Source of the DNA: Dissulfurirhabdus thermomarina
GTDB lineage: Bacteria > Desulfobacterota > Dissulfuribacteria > Dissulfuribacterales > Dissulfurirhabdaceae
NCBI RefSeq assembly: GCF_012979235.1
Contig: NZ_JAATWC010000005.1
Location: 62,001 to 126,000 of the forward strand
Reading direction: 5' to 3'
Length of the DNA stretch: 64,000 bases
This document shows positions 17,807 through 27,048 of the stretch, piece after piece; within the stretch, counting starts at the first letter, position 1; every line of letters begins with the position of its first letter. Made by a program: the position numbers and the translations under genes. Below the pieces are notes generated by a model that was not told the origin of the DNA, made no database searches, and was given only the letters and a program-made list of their open reading frames with translations.

Positions 17807-18285
17807 AGCCGCACCTCCCGGCCCTTGTCCACCGTCACCGTGACCCCGCCGGTCCTCGTGTCCAGCCGGATGTCACGGTTGGCGGCACCCCCCACGTGCT
17901 CGGCCGCCACGGCGACCCCGTTCTGCTCGAGGACCTTGCGGACCGCCCGGCGCAGCCTGGCCCCGAGGTTCAGGGCGTCCGGCGCCGAGAGGAATTCCGC
18001 CGTCCCGGCCAGGTAGACCTTGAGCCTTGCGGGCTGGGCCGCCTGGTCCACGAGCTCGGCGAAGAAGGCCTTGAGCCCGCGCTCCGTGGATTCCAGGGGT
18101 TCCGGGCCGGCCGGGGCGAAATCCCCGGGGGTCTTCAGGAAGGCGCACACGAGGAGACCGCCGACGCCGGCGGCCTCGTCCCAGGCCGCCACCGCCAGGG
18201 TGGCGCCGAGGGAACGCGCCTCGAGGATCGTGTCGCGGCCGGCGGCGACGGCGTGGGTGCCGGGATGGACCTCTAGGGTCTCCAT
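17803..18285 (-). CDS. CheD-like protein without the catalytic Cys and His
   Basis: 160 residues. The CheD fold is suggested by VHPGTHAVA at the N-terminus, SLGATLAVAAWD where active CheD has LGSCV...YD, GGLLVCAFL where CheD has GGM-H-LLP, and a late VGGAANRDIRLDTRTG segment like the G-RRV.FDT region. CheD deamidates glutamines of chemoreceptors using a Cys-His pair; here the Cys position is Thr and the His position is Val, so deamidase activity is not expected. A binding or regulatory role with the co-translated HDOD protein is my inference. Overall similarity is modest. Confidence 0.65.
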   Translation of the reverse strand: METLEVHPGTHAVAAGRDTILEARSLGATLAVAAWDEAAGVGGLLVCAFLKTPGDFAPAGPEPLESTERGLKAFFAELVDQAAQPARLKVYLAGTAEFLSAPDALNLGARLRRAVRKVLEQNGVAVAAEHVGGAANRDIRLDTRTGGVTVTVDKGREVRL

Positions 18286-18405
18286 GTGGCGGGTGTGGCC
18301 TCCTCGTCCTTCCTCACTCTCTTGCGCCTCGGTCCCTTATTCCCTGTTCGGGATTGCGGGGAATTTCTTGAATGGATCGGCACCGGCGGCCCCGCCCGGG
18401 GGGTG

Positions 18406-18433
18406 CTGACATCCGGCACGAAAAGCTTATCAT
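18406..18433 (+). promoter_or_regulatory. Candidate promoter of the AmrS-like gene
   Basis: CTGACA (18406-18411), 16 bases and TATCAT (18428-18433), located 63 bases before the ATG in the divergent gap between the CheD-like gene and the radical SAM gene. Confidence 0.5.
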
Positions 18434-18495
18434 GGAAGCAGGCGGCGGTGTCAAAACCGGCGTGACGGCGCGGGATGCGAGACGAGGGGGCGGCC

Positions 18496-19530
18496 ATGAA
18501 GGAAGCCATGTTCTACGAAAGGCTCGACGGGGCGGAGGTCCGTTGCCGCCTCTGCCATCACCACTGCCGGATCCGTCCGGGGCGGCGCGGCCTCTGCGGG
18601 GTGCGGGAGAACCGGGAGGGCCGGCTCGTGAGCCTGGTCTACGGCCGGCTCGTCTCCGAGAACGTGGACCCCATCGAGAAGAAGCCCCTCTTCCACTTCC
18701 TGCCCGGCACCACGTCTTATTCCATCGCCACCGTGGGCTGCAACTTCTCCTGCGCCCATTGCCAGAACTACGAGATCTCGCAGTATCCCCGCGTCCACCC
18801 GGACATCATCGGCCGGGAGCGTACCCCGGAGGCGGTGGTGGAGGCGGCGGAGCGCTCGGGCTGCGCGAGCCTCAGCTACACCTACGTGGAGCCCACCGTC
18901 TTCTACGAGTTCGCCTGGGACTGCGCCGGGCTCGCCCGCCGGCGCGGCCTCCGGAACGTCTTCGTCAGCAACGGCTACATGGAGGCGGAGGTCGCGCGCC
19001 ACCTCGCCGGGGTCCTGGACGGGATCAACATCGACGTCAAGGCCTTCACCGAGGACTTCTACCGGAAGGTCTGCAAGGCCCGCCTGGCCCCGGTGCTGGA
19101 CAACGTCCGCCGTTTCCGCGAACTGGGGGTCTGGGTGGAGGTGACCACCCTGGTCATCCCGGGATGGAACGACTCCACGGAGGAACTGCGGGGGATCGCC
19201 CGCTTCATCCGGGAGGTGGACCCCGCCATCCCGTGGCACGTGACCGCCTTCTTCCCCACGTACCAGATGCTCGACCGCCCCCCGACCCCGGCCGACACCC
19301 TGCGGCGGGCCCGGGAGATCGGCCTGGAGGAAGGCCTCCGCTTCGTCTACGAGGGGAACATCCCGGGCGGGGGCGGGGAAAACACCTATTGCCCGGGCTG
19401 CGGCCGGGTGCTCATCCGCCGCCACGGCTTCCGCATCCTGGAGAACCGGCTGGAAGACGGCCGGTGCCGCGATTGCGGCGAGGTCGTCGAGGGCGTCTGG
19501 GGGGCCGGGTCCGCCGCGCCGCCGGCCTGA
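18496..19530 (+). CDS. amrS: Radical SAM protein of the AmmeMemoRadiSam type (AmrS)
   Basis: 344 residues. An N-terminal Cys pattern (RCRLCHHHC, GLCGVREN) precedes the radical SAM motif CNFSCAHC (Cys82, 86, 89), then NYEISQYP, SYTYVEPTVFYE and a C-terminal zinc-ribbon-like CPGCGRVL...CRDCGE. This order fits the AmrS family, related to pyruvate-formate-lyase activases, which is usually found near AMMECR1 and Memo genes; neither partner is in this window. The substrate is not established. The ATG at 18496 is closer to family N-termini than the one at 18475. Confidence 0.88.
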   Translation: MKEAMFYERLDGAEVRCRLCHHHCRIRPGRRGLCGVRENREGRLVSLVYGRLVSENVDPIEKKPLFHFLPGTTSYSIATVGCNFSCAHCQNYEISQYPRVHPDIIGRERTPEAVVEAAERSGCASLSYTYVEPTVFYEFAWDCAGLARRRGLRNVFVSNGYMEAEVARHLAGVLDGINIDVKAFTEDFYRKVCKARLAPVLDNVRRFRELGVWVEVTTLVIPGWNDSTEELRGIARFIREVDPAIPWHVTAFFPTYQMLDRPPTPADTLRRAREIGLEEGLRFVYEGNIPGGGGENTYCPGCGRVLIRRHGFRILENRLEDGRCRDCGEVVEGVWGAGSAAPPA

Positions 19531-19728
19531 GCGTTCCGCGCCGCCCGTTTCCTCCCCGGCGTCCCGCCGCCGGTCCCCTCCCCCTTGACAACGATTCCAT
19601 GTTGCTTCACGCTGAAAATCCCGGGGGATGCAGAAATATGGTGTTTGGGTCGATTCTCTCGGATTGACATTTCATCATCTTCTATTTTCCCTGGAAAGTG
19701 TTTCTGAAAAGGGAATCAGGTCATCTTT
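19531..19728. other. AT-richer non-coding gap before the repeats
   Basis: No gene recognised. The stretch is clearly less GC-rich than its surroundings and contains two TTGACA boxes (about 19585 and 19664) without a convincing -10 at the right distance. It continues into two repeat copies that fill the gap up to the metallopeptidase gene. Confidence 0.5.
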
Positions 19729-19874
19729 GATGGCCTCGTCAAAAGGCCTCCGAGCGGATGGCTCAGCAGGAATCGCTAAGGACAAGGCGCGACCATCTCG
19801 GGGAACGAGGCGTACCCGGGGGGTCGAGGGGCCGAGGGGCTTGAACCCCGCTTGGTGATTTTCGCGGCGCCATC
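19729..19874 (-). repeat. Interspersed palindromic repeat, copy C (reverse orientation)
   Basis: Reads GATGGCCTCGTCAAAAGGCC at one end and GCGGCGCCATC at the other; the reverse complement aligns with copy B along most of its length, including GGGAACGAGGCGTACCCGGG and the inner GGATGGCTC box. It lies in opposite orientation to copies A and B. Confidence 0.7.
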
Positions 19875-19876
19875 GA

Positions 19877-19958
19877 GGAATGAGGCGTACTTGGGTACGC
19901 CGCAATGACGATAACATCCGAAGCAACGCCGCAGCCCGCGCATTTTTGCAACACCATC
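19877..19958 (-). repeat. Partial palindromic repeat, copy D
   Basis: GAGGCGTACTTGGGTACGCCGCAATGACGAT matches the reverse complement of the centre of copy A (short part cited: GGTACGCCGCAATGACGAT), and the end GCATTTTTGCAACACCATC resembles the family's terminal sequence. It directly follows copy C, making a composite block. Confidence 0.55.
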
Positions 19959-19987
19959 ATCTTCCGGGCGCCGGCCGGAGGAGGGAG

Positions 19988-20863
19988 ATGGTCCTCGAAT
20001 GGAGCCAGGGCGGGAAGGGGGTCGCCGGTCACGGCGACCCGGAGCCCGGCTCGTTTCCCCCGGGGCGGCGGCTGCCGGCATCGGCCCGGGCCCGGCAGCA
20101 GGGCCTGGCCAGGCGCCTCCGGTACGAGTTCGAGCGGCGGGGCCTCGGCGCCCAGGAGGCCTCCGAGGCCTCCGGGGTTCCGGCGGGCACCGTGGAGGCC
20201 TTTCTCTCCGGCCGCGGCGGTCGCTTCCGGGACCTTCGGGTCTTGTGCCGTTCCCTCGGCCTGAATCCCTTCCGCCTGGTGGCCGGCTCCTACGAGCCCT
20301 TCCGGCTGCGGCTGCATCACCTGCGTCCGCGGGATTGGCTCCTCCAGGGGGCCCTCGAGGAGGTCTTCCGCCTGGTGGAGCCGGGTCTCCCCCGGCCGGC
20401 GCACCCCGGCGCCGCCGGGGCGGTGGATGCGATGCCCCCGGAGGCCCTGGCCGCCGCCTGCCGGCTGACCGTCTTCCCCTTCCGGTGCCGGTCCGAGCTC
20501 GCCGCCGGGTTCCTGGCCCTGGGGCCGCGGGCGGCCGTCTTCCTGAACACCCTCGGTCCGCCGGAGCGGGTGCGCCTCGCCCTGGCCCACGAGCTGGGCC
20601 ACTTTCTCTGCGGCCACGGCAGGGATGTGGCGGCGGACACCCCCGCCACCCTGGCCGACGAGGCGGACCCGGCGGAGGCCGCCGCCACCCGCCTGGCGCG
20701 AAGGCTCCTGGAGGTGCCCGTCCGCGACCCGGAGGCCGCCCTGGAGCGGCTCTTGGCCGAGGGGCGCGCCACCATCCTCGAGGCCGTGGGCGCCGTGGCG
20801 CCGAGGCTTCCCGCCGCCGCGTTCGTCGCCGTCCACTCCCTGCTCTACCGGGAACTCCGCTAG
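19988..20863 (+). CDS. HTH plus ImmA/IrrE-like zinc metallopeptidase
   Basis: 291 residues. Residues 35-100 look like an XRE-type helix-turn-helix (QEASEASGVPAGTVEAFLSG). The C-terminal half has a metalloprotease motif HELGHFLCGH (201-210) with downstream acidic residues, as in ImmA/IrrE. Such proteins cleave repressors in stress responses or mobile-element control. GGAGGGAG just before the ATG supports the start at 19988; an upstream in-frame start would read through repeat copy D. No partner repressor gene is adjacent. The gene sits right next to the repeat block, in a setting often linked to rearrangement. Confidence 0.75.
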   Translation: MVLEWSQGGKGVAGHGDPEPGSFPPGRRLPASARARQQGLARRLRYEFERRGLGAQEASEASGVPAGTVEAFLSGRGGRFRDLRVLCRSLGLNPFRLVAGSYEPFRLRLHHLRPRDWLLQGALEEVFRLVEPGLPRPAHPGAAGAVDAMPPEALAAACRLTVFPFRCRSELAAGFLALGPRAAVFLNTLGPPERVRLALAHELGHFLCGHGRDVAADTPATLADEADPAEAAATRLARRLLEVPVRDPEAALERLLAEGRATILEAVGAVAPRLPAAAFVAVHSLLYRELR

Positions 20864-20983
20864 CGCCGCGCCCCGGTTCCGCCCCCTCCGGCCGCCGGCG
20901 GGGTTAAAGGTGGCCCCGGAAGCGGCCGAAAAATGTAGGGGTGAGACAGGGGGGACGGCCGGCGCCGAAGCCAAGGGGAGGCC

Positions 20984-21346
20984 ATGGCCTGTATCAGCGT
21001 GGACGAGCTCAAGCCCGGGATGGTGCTCGCCCGGAGCGCGGTGGACCGGAACAACCGCGTCCTCCTCGCGGCCGGGACCACCCTCACGGAAGACCACATC
21101 AAGATCTTCCGGGCCTGGGGGGTCACCGAGGTGAGCGTGGAAGGCCGGGTTCCCGGCCCGCCCGAGACCGAGGCGGCGGCCGCGGCGGACCCCGAGCGGA
21201 TCCGGGAGGTCCGGGAGCGGCTCGAGGAGCGGTTCCGGCACGTGGACCTGGAGGACCCCGTGGCCCGGGAGGTCTTCCGCCTGCTGGCCGTCCGGGAGCT
21301 GGGCAGGGAAGGCCGCGAGGAGCGAGAAGATGGCCCGCCATCCTGA
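20984..21346 (+). CDS. Small DUF3391-like protein
   Basis: 120 residues. The N-terminal 55 residues (VDELKPGMVLARSAVDRNNR, then LLAAGTTLTEDHIKIFRAWGV) resemble the domain found ahead of HD-GYP and HDOD domains. A charged helical tail follows. The stop overlaps the HDOD gene start by 17 bases, as if a fused protein had been split in two. It is the first gene of a signalling operon with the HDOD protein and the hybrid kinase. Confidence 0.7.
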   Translation: MACISVDELKPGMVLARSAVDRNNRVLLAAGTTLTEDHIKIFRAWGVTEVSVEGRVPGPPETEAAAAADPERIREVRERLEERFRHVDLEDPVAREVFRLLAVRELGREGREEREDGPPS

Positions 21347-22184
21347 AGACCTGGTCCTCGGGGCCGACGTCTCCTCCCTGCCCGACATCTACCAGCGCAT
21401 CAGCCGGGCGGTGGACGATCCCCTCAGCACCAGCGCGGACATCGGCCGCATCATCAGCGAGGACACGGGGCTCTCCGCCCGGCTCCTCCGCATCGTCAAC
21501 AGCCCCTTCTACGGATTTCCGTCCAAGATCGAGACCATCTCCCGGGCGGTCACCATCATCGGGACCCGCCAGCTCCGGGACCTGGCCCTGGCCACCTCCA
21601 TCGTCAAGATGTTCGAGGGGGTCTCCAGCGACCTCGTGGACATGGAGAAGTTCTGGCGCCACAGCGTGGCCTGCGGCGTGGCCGCCCGGATCCTCGGGAC
21701 CTACCAGCGCTATCCCAACGTGGAGCGGCTCTTCGTGGCGAGCCTCCTCCACGACATCGGCCGCCTCATCCTCTACCTCCAGGTGCCCCAGGAGGCCCGC
21801 CGGGCGCTGACGGCCGCCCGGGAAGAGGGCCGCCTGGTCCGGGATGTGGAGGAGGAGGTCCTCGGCTTCGATCACGCCGACGTGGGCCGCGCCCTCCTCA
21901 AGTTCTGGAAGCTGCCGCCCAGCCTGGTGGAGGCGGTGACCTACCACCACCGCCCCCGGCGGGCCATGCTCTTCCCCGTGGAGGCCGCCACCGCCCATCT
22001 CGCGGATTTCATCGTCAACGCCCGGCAGCTCGGCACCAGCGGCGAGCGCTTCGTCCCGCCCCTCGACGCCGACGCCTGGCGCACCCTGGGGCTCTCGGTG
22101 AACGTCCTGTCGCCGGTCCTGGCCCAGCTGGAGCGGCAGTACAAGGACGTGGTGGCCATGATCATCCCGGTCTACTGTTCATGA
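21330..22184 (+). CDS. HDOD-domain signalling protein
   Basis: 284 residues with one HDOD domain: [37 protein letters not shown] (family hallmark), [17 protein letters not shown] and [13 protein letters not shown]. Its start overlaps the DUF3391-like gene and its stop overlaps the kinase start by 4 bases, so all three are probably translated as a unit. A role in transmitting or tuning the kinase signal is an inference from this arrangement. Confidence 0.87.
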   Translation: MARHPEDLVLGADVSSLPDIYQRISRAVDDPLSTSADIGRIISEDTGLSARLLRIVNSPFYGFPSKIETISRAVTIIGTRQLRDLALATSIVKMFEGVSSDLVDMEKFWRHSVACGVAARILGTYQRYPNVERLFVASLLHDIGRLILYLQVPQEARRALTAAREEGRLVRDVEEEVLGFDHADVGRALLKFWKLPPSLVEAVTYHHRPRRAMLFPVEAATAHLADFIVNARQLGTSGERFVPPLDADAWRTLGLSVNVLSPVLAQLERQYKDVVAMIIPVYCS

Positions 22185-24364
22185 AGCGGGAAACGCCCGA
22201 CCCGGAGAAGGAACTGGCGGCCCTCAGGGCCCGGCTCGAACGCCTGGAGGGGCAGTACCAGTGGGCCATGGACTCCCTGGCCCTGGTGGCCTCCATGGGC
22301 GACTTCCCCACCGGGGTCAAGACCGGGGGGGACGCCGCGACGCTCTTCGCCGAGACCCGGCTGCGGCTCCGGAAGCTCCTCGACTTCGAGCTCACCGCCT
22401 TCGCCACGGTGGACGAGGCGGACTCGAGCTTCCGCCTCGCCGACTGCGATCCCGCCGCCCGGACCCGCTTCATCCAGGCCGAGATGGACCGGTGCATCGA
22501 GGAGGGGACCTTCGCCTGGGCCCTCTTCCGGAACCGGGCGGTGATGGTACCTCTCCAGGACGGCACGCGGACGCTGCTCCTCCATGCCCTGGCCACGCCC
22601 TCTCGGGTTCGGGGCATGTTCCTCGGGATCTTCAAGGGCACCTCGGCGGAGGTCAAGGAGGCCACCCTGAACCTCCTCTCCATCGTGCTCCGCCACTGCG
22701 CCAATTCCCTGGAGAGTCTCGAGCTCTACCGGTGGATCCGGGAGCAGAACCAGAACCTCGAGGAGACGGTGCGGCGCCGGACCGCCGAGCTCGAACGGGC
22801 CCGGCGGCAGGCGGAGGAGGCCAGCCGCGCCAAGAGCCGTTTCCTCGCCAACATGAGCCACGAGATCCGGACCCCCATGAACGGGGTCATGGGGATGCTC
22901 GAGCTCCTCAAGGCCACCCCCCTCACCGAGGAGCAGCGCGGCTACGTGGAGACCGCCTACGCCTCGGCCGAGATGCAGCTCGCCATCATCAACGATCTCC
23001 TGGACCTGTCCCGGATCGAGGCCGGCAAGCTCAGCCTCGAGTCCGTGGAGTTCGACGTGGCCGAGGCCGTGGAAGACGTGGTGGCGCTGTTGTCCGAGGG
23101 CGCCCACCGCAAGGGCATCGAGACCGCCTGTTACATCGGGCCCGCGGTGCCCCGGCTCGTGGAAGGGGACCCGGTCCGGTTCCGGCAGGTCCTGGCCAAC
23201 CTCGTGGGCAACGCCGTGAAGTTCACCGAGTCGGGGAGCGTGGTGGTCCGCGCGGGGCGGGAGGTCGGCGACGGCGGCTCCGGCTGGCTCCGCGTCGAGG
23301 TCCGGGACACGGGGATCGGCATCGCCCCGGAACTCCAGCCCCAGCTCTTCCGCCCTTTCACCCAGGGGGACGAGAGCACCACCCGCAAGTACGGGGGGAC
23401 GGGGCTGGGGCTGGCCATCTCCCGGGAACTGGTGGAGATGATGGGCGGCACCATCGGGTTCGAGAGCCGGCCGAGCCGGGGCTCCACCTTCTGGTTCCGC
23501 CTGCCGCTCCGGAGGCCCTCCGCCCCGGAGGAGCGGCGGCCGGCCCTCGAGGGGGAGCGGGTCCTCCTGGTGGCCCCGCCCGGGCCCGCCCGGTCCGTGA
23601 CGGAGGACTACCTCGACGACTGGGGGATGGACTGGGCGGGGGCGGAGACCGCGGACCAGGGGCTCCTGTGGCTCCAGGCCGCTGCGGCCCAGGGACGGCC
23701 CTATCGCCTCCTCCTCCTGGACGCCCGGGTGCCCGGGGTCTCGGATCTCTCCCTGCCCCACGTGGTCAAGGATGACCCGGCCCTGGAGGGGGTGCGGATG
23801 GTCCTCCTCGACGTCCAGGGATCCCGGGTCCTCTCGGGCGAGGGCGCCCGGCTCTTCCATGGCCTCGTCGTCAAGCCCCTCCGAAGGTCCACCTTGCGTG
23901 GCGGCCTGCTCATGGCCCTGGGCCACCCCGAGCAGGAGGAGTCGGCGGCGGACGTCCCGGCCGTGAGGGACCGGTTCTCGGGCCGGGTGCTCCTTGCCGA
24001 GGACAACGAGGTCAACCGGGTGCTCGGCATGGCCATCCTCGGCCGGTTCGGCCTGGATGTGGAGACGGCGGCCAACGGCCGGGAGGCCGTGGAGGCCGTC
24101 CGCCGGGGCCGCTTCGACCTGGTGTTCATGGACTGCCAGATGCCGGAGATGGACGGCTACGAGGCCACCCGACGCATCCGCGACGAGGAGGAGGCCGCCG
24201 GCGACGGTCGCCGGATTCCCATCATCGCCATGACCGGCAACGTCATGGCCGGGGACCGGGAGCGGTGCCTCGAGGCCGGCATGGACGGCCACCTCGGTAA
24301 ACCCTTCACCATCCGCCAGGTGCGGGACATCCTCGCCCGGTATCTCTCTCCGCCCCGGGGGTGA
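22181..24364 (+). CDS. Hybrid sensor histidine kinase with two receiver domains
   Basis: 727 residues, no transmembrane segment. Residues 1-185 hold a coiled coil and a GAF-like sensory region. HisKA follows with [14 protein letters not shown] (phospho-acceptor His227) and HATPase_c with [20 protein letters not shown] and [10 protein letters not shown]. Receiver 1 (about 460-580) keeps the Asp in [10 protein letters not shown] but lacks the N-terminal acidic pair (LLVAPPGP), so it is degenerate. Receiver 2 (about 598-720) is canonical: [28 protein letters not shown]. It is a cytoplasmic sensor, co-translated with the HDOD protein. Confidence 0.92.
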   Translation: MKRETPDPEKELAALRARLERLEGQYQWAMDSLALVASMGDFPTGVKTGGDAATLFAETRLRLRKLLDFELTAFATVDEADSSFRLADCDPAARTRFIQAEMDRCIEEGTFAWALFRNRAVMVPLQDGTRTLLLHALATPSRVRGMFLGIFKGTSAEVKEATLNLLSIVLRHCANSLESLELYRWIREQNQNLEETVRRRTAELERARRQAEEASRAKSRFLANMSHEIRTPMNGVMGMLELLKATPLTEEQRGYVETAYASAEMQLAIINDLLDLSRIEAGKLSLESVEFDVAEAVEDVVALLSEGAHRKGIETACYIGPAVPRLVEGDPVRFRQVLANLVGNAVKFTESGSVVVRAGREVGDGGSGWLRVEVRDTGIGIAPELQPQLFRPFTQGDESTTRKYGGTGLGLAISRELVEMMGGTIGFESRPSRGSTFWFRLPLRRPSAPEERRPALEGERVLLVAPPGPARSVTEDYLDDWGMDWAGAETADQGLLWLQAAAAQGRPYRLLLLDARVPGVSDLSLPHVVKDDPALEGVRMVLLDVQGSRVLSGEGARLFHGLVVKPLRRSTLRGGLLMALGHPEQEESAADVPAVRDRFSGRVLLAEDNEVNRVLGMAILGRFGLDVETAANGREAVEAVRRGRFDLVFMDCQMPEMDGYEATRRIRDEEEAAGDGRRIPIIAMTGNVMAGDRERCLEAGMDGHLGKPFTIRQVRDILARYLSPPRG

Positions 24365-24393
24365 CGGCGCCGCACAGACCGCCGGCCGCTGCG

Positions 24394-24421
24394 GTGGACA
24401 TCTCCCCCTCCCGGATATACA
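24394..24421 (+). promoter_or_regulatory. Weak candidate promoter before the LPP20-like lipoprotein gene
   Basis: GTGGAC (24394-24399), 16 bases and TATACA (24416-24421), about 75 bases before the ATG. The -35 is only partly consensus. Confidence 0.4.
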
Positions 24422-24498
24422 TTCGGATATCGTCCCGCGCGTGCGGGGCCCGGCCGCCGTCCGTGTGGCGCCGGTCAGCCCAGACAGGAGGTCTCCCG

Positions 24499-25080
24499 AT
24501 GAACGTCGTCCGCCTCGTCATGGTGTCCGCCGTCGCGGTGCTCGTGCTCGCCGCCTGCGCCAAGAAGGCCCCCGAGGTTCCCAGCGCCTACGCCCCGGGT
24601 GCTCCCGAGTGGGTGGTGAAGGGGAGCGGCGCCTTCGAGTCCGATCACGGAAAGGTCTTCTACGGGGTGGGATCGGCCTCCGGCATCCGGAACGCCTCGC
24701 TGCTCCGGATGACCGCCCAGAACCGGGCCCGGAACGAGCTGGCCAAGATCCTCCAGGTCTACACCGCTTCCCTCATGAAGGACTACATGGCCTCCACCAC
24801 CGCCGGCGAGCCGGGGATCTCCTCCGAGGAACAGCACGTGGAGGCGGCCATCAAGACCGTGACGAGCCAGACGCTGTCGGGGGTGGAGATCGTGGATACC
24901 TGGATGGACCCCCGGACAGGGGAACTCTTCACCCTGGCCCGGCTCGACCTCGACGCCTTCACCGATGCCATCGAGAAGTCGCGGGATCTCGACGCCAAGG
25001 TGAAGGACTACATCCGGCGGAACGCGGAACGGCTTCACGGCGAGCTCGATCGCGAGCTCGAGCGGATGGGGGGGCGGTAG
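24499..25080 (+). CDS. LPP20-family lipoprotein (FlgP-like)
   Basis: 193 residues. Signal peptide with lipobox LAAC (Cys20), so it is a lipoprotein. The mature part starts APEWVVKGSGAF and contains YGVGSASGIRNASLLRMTAQNRARNELAKIL, of which VGSASGI and NRARNELAKI are typical of LPP20-type proteins including FlgP. FlgP forms an outer-membrane-associated ring around the flagellar motor in some bacteria; other relatives have envelope roles. No flagellar genes are nearby. AGGAGG precedes the ATG by 7 bases. Confidence 0.75.
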   Translation: MNVVRLVMVSAVAVLVLAACAKKAPEVPSAYAPGAPEWVVKGSGAFESDHGKVFYGVGSASGIRNASLLRMTAQNRARNELAKILQVYTASLMKDYMASTTAGEPGISSEEQHVEAAIKTVTSQTLSGVEIVDTWMDPRTGELFTLARLDLDAFTDAIEKSRDLDAKVKDYIRRNAERLHGELDRELERMGGR

Positions 25081-25114
25081 GACCGCCGACCCGGCGCCGT
25101 GCCGGGGGATTCGG

Positions 25115-26140
25115 ATGAGGAGACGTCGCTGCCTTTTCGCCGCCGTGGCCTGGATGCTGGCGGCCCCGGCCCTGGCTGCGGCCTTCCCGGCCGAGGCCGT
25201 CTACGAGCGCTGCGCCCCGAAGGTGGTGGCCGTCTGGTGCACCTCCGGGTCGGCCAAGGGGGTCATCGGGGCCGGCTCCATCGTGGCCCCCGGGCGGGTC
25301 CTCACCAACGCCCACGTGGTCTTCGTGGCGGGGACGGGCCGGCCCTACCCGAGGATCCGCGTCTACCTCAAGCCGGACCGCCTCACGGGCGACGTGCGGC
25401 GCGACCTTCGCCGGCCCCTGGCGGCGCGGGTGGCGGCGGCGGACCCGGCCCTGGACATCGCCCTGCTCGAGGTGGAGGGTCTCCCCGCCGGCCGGGGGAC
25501 CATCCCCCTCGCCCCTCCCGGCGAGATCCATGTGGGCGAGGAGGTGGTGGCCATCGGACACCCGGAACAGGGCGGCTTCTGGTCCCTCACCTACGGGCGC
25601 CTGAGCGGGGCCTTCATGGATTTTCGGGGGGTGGCGGGAAAGCACATGTACCAGACCGACACCAGCGTGAACCGGGGCAACTCCGGCGGCCCGCTCCTGG
25701 ACGCCGAGGGCCGTATGGTGGGGATGAACACCAGCATCGCCCGGAAGGGCGCGGGGGGTGTGGCCATCACCGGGGTCAACTTCGCCTTGCAGTCCCGCGT
25801 GGTGCACGACTGGCTGGCCGGCCGCGGCCTGCGCCTGGCCTACGCAGCCGGCGGGGAGGGGGCCGCCCGGCCGCCCCGTATCGCCGGCGGGGCGAAGCCC
25901 ACCCGGGAGGCCCCGGGCGCACCTGCCTCGCCCCGGAGCGGGAGCGGGGTTAGGACGGCACGAAGGCCTCCGGTCCGGAGCGGGCCGCCCCCCGTGACCG
26001 GGGAGGCGGCGGCCAATGCCACGGCCCCGGCCCGGCCCTTCCTCACCCCGGCCCGGCCCTACGACTACGACGATCTCACCCGCGTGGAGGCGGAACTCGA
26101 GGAGATGATGCACGAGATGCGGGGGCGGATCCGGCACTGA
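25115..26140 (+). CDS. Secreted trypsin-like serine protease
   Basis: 341 residues. A signal peptide (about 1-23) is followed by a DegP/trypsin-like domain with a complete triad: His67 in LTNAHVV, Asp114 in DIALLEVEG and Ser190 in NRGNSGGPLLD. There is no PDZ domain; the C-terminal 90 residues are Pro/Arg/Ala-rich and end in a short acidic helix. It should act in the periplasm, perhaps in protein quality control. The ATG at 25115 gives a normal signal peptide. Confidence 0.85.
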   Translation: MRRRRCLFAAVAWMLAAPALAAAFPAEAVYERCAPKVVAVWCTSGSAKGVIGAGSIVAPGRVLTNAHVVFVAGTGRPYPRIRVYLKPDRLTGDVRRDLRRPLAARVAAADPALDIALLEVEGLPAGRGTIPLAPPGEIHVGEEVVAIGHPEQGGFWSLTYGRLSGAFMDFRGVAGKHMYQTDTSVNRGNSGGPLLDAEGRMVGMNTSIARKGAGGVAITGVNFALQSRVVHDWLAGRGLRLAYAAGGEGAARPPRIAGGAKPTREAPGAPASPRSGSGVRTARRPPVRSGPPPVTGEAAANATAPARPFLTPARPYDYDDLTRVEAELEEMMHEMRGRIRH

Positions 26141-26188
26141 AACGATGCCGCCGCACCCGCCGGGCCGCCGCGCACGTCCCTGGCACCG

Positions 26189-26908
26189 ATGCAGCCCACC
26201 ATCCTCTTCGACATGGACGGGGTCATCCTCGACAGCATGCCCTGGCACGTCCGGGCCTGGCAGGCGGCCCTGGCGGAATTCGGTTTCTCCGTCCCCGAGG
26301 CCGTGCTCTACCTCCACGAGGGGGCCATCGAGCCGGAGACCGCCGTGGCCATCTTCGACGGCGAAGGCTGCCGCATGGACCCGGCGGACTTCCACCGCGT
26401 CCTCGAGCGCCAGAAGGCCGTCTTCGCCCGGGAGTACCGGCACCGGGTTCGGCCCTACCCGGAGGTGCCCGGGCTCCTCGACCGCCTCGAGGCCGAGGGT
26501 TGGCGCATGGGGCTCGTGACCAGTTCCCACGCCGAGATCCTGGACCAGGTGCTGCCCGGGGAGATCCGGCGCCGGATGCGCTGCATCGTCACCGGGGAGC
26601 GGGTCGCGCGGCGAAAGCCCTTCCCCGATCCCTATCTCGCGGCCATGGAGGCCCTGGGCATCGGCCCCGGCGGCTGCTGCGTGGTGGAGAACGCGCCGGC
26701 CGGCATCCGGGCGGCCAAGGCGGCGGGCCTGGCCTGCGCGGCCATCACCACCACGCTCGCGGCCGAGCACCTGGTCGAGGCCGACGTGGTGGTGACGTCC
26801 CACCGGGCACTCCCGGACCGGCTGGCCGGGCTCCTCGCCCTCCCGGGCGAGGCGGCGGGATGCGGCGTGCCGGCCGGGGCCGCCGGCGGGAAGGCGGCGG
26901 CCGGCTGA
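26189..26908 (+). CDS. HAD-superfamily phosphatase (beta-phosphoglucomutase-like)
   Basis: 239 residues. Motif I is FDMDGVILDS (Asp8, Asp10), with a helical cap domain (about 18-85), motif II LVTSSHAE, motif III Lys in RRKPFPDPY and motif IV VVENAPAGIRAAKAAG. The DGVILDS signature and cap type point to subfamily IA enzymes such as beta-phosphoglucomutase or phosphoglycolate-type phosphatases; the substrate is uncertain. It ends just before the promoter of the lipid-like cluster. Confidence 0.85.
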   Translation: MQPTILFDMDGVILDSMPWHVRAWQAALAEFGFSVPEAVLYLHEGAIEPETAVAIFDGEGCRMDPADFHRVLERQKAVFAREYRHRVRPYPEVPGLLDRLEAEGWRMGLVTSSHAEILDQVLPGEIRRRMRCIVTGERVARRKPFPDPYLAAMEALGIGPGGCCVVENAPAGIRAAKAAGLACAAITTTLAAEHLVEADVVVTSHRALPDRLAGLLALPGEAAGCGVPAGAAGGKAAAG

Positions 26909-26923
26909 TACGGCGCCACGTTG

Positions 26924-26952
26924 TTGACACTCCGCGGGGGCTCCACTATCCT
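26924..26952 (+). promoter_or_regulatory. Strong promoter-like sequence before the biosynthetic cluster
   Basis: A perfect TTGACA (26924-26929), 17 bases and TATCCT (26947-26952), with the expected start about 90 bases before the lipoprotein gene. No terminator is evident between here and 43584, so this could drive the whole cluster. Confidence 0.65.
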
Positions 26953-27048
26953 CGTTAGACCCGGGGCCATAGGGGCGGCCGGCCACGGATCTCAGGGGGC
27001 CGGGGCGGGGGCCGTCTCCCGCCGCAGGTGACAAAAAGGAGGCATGGC

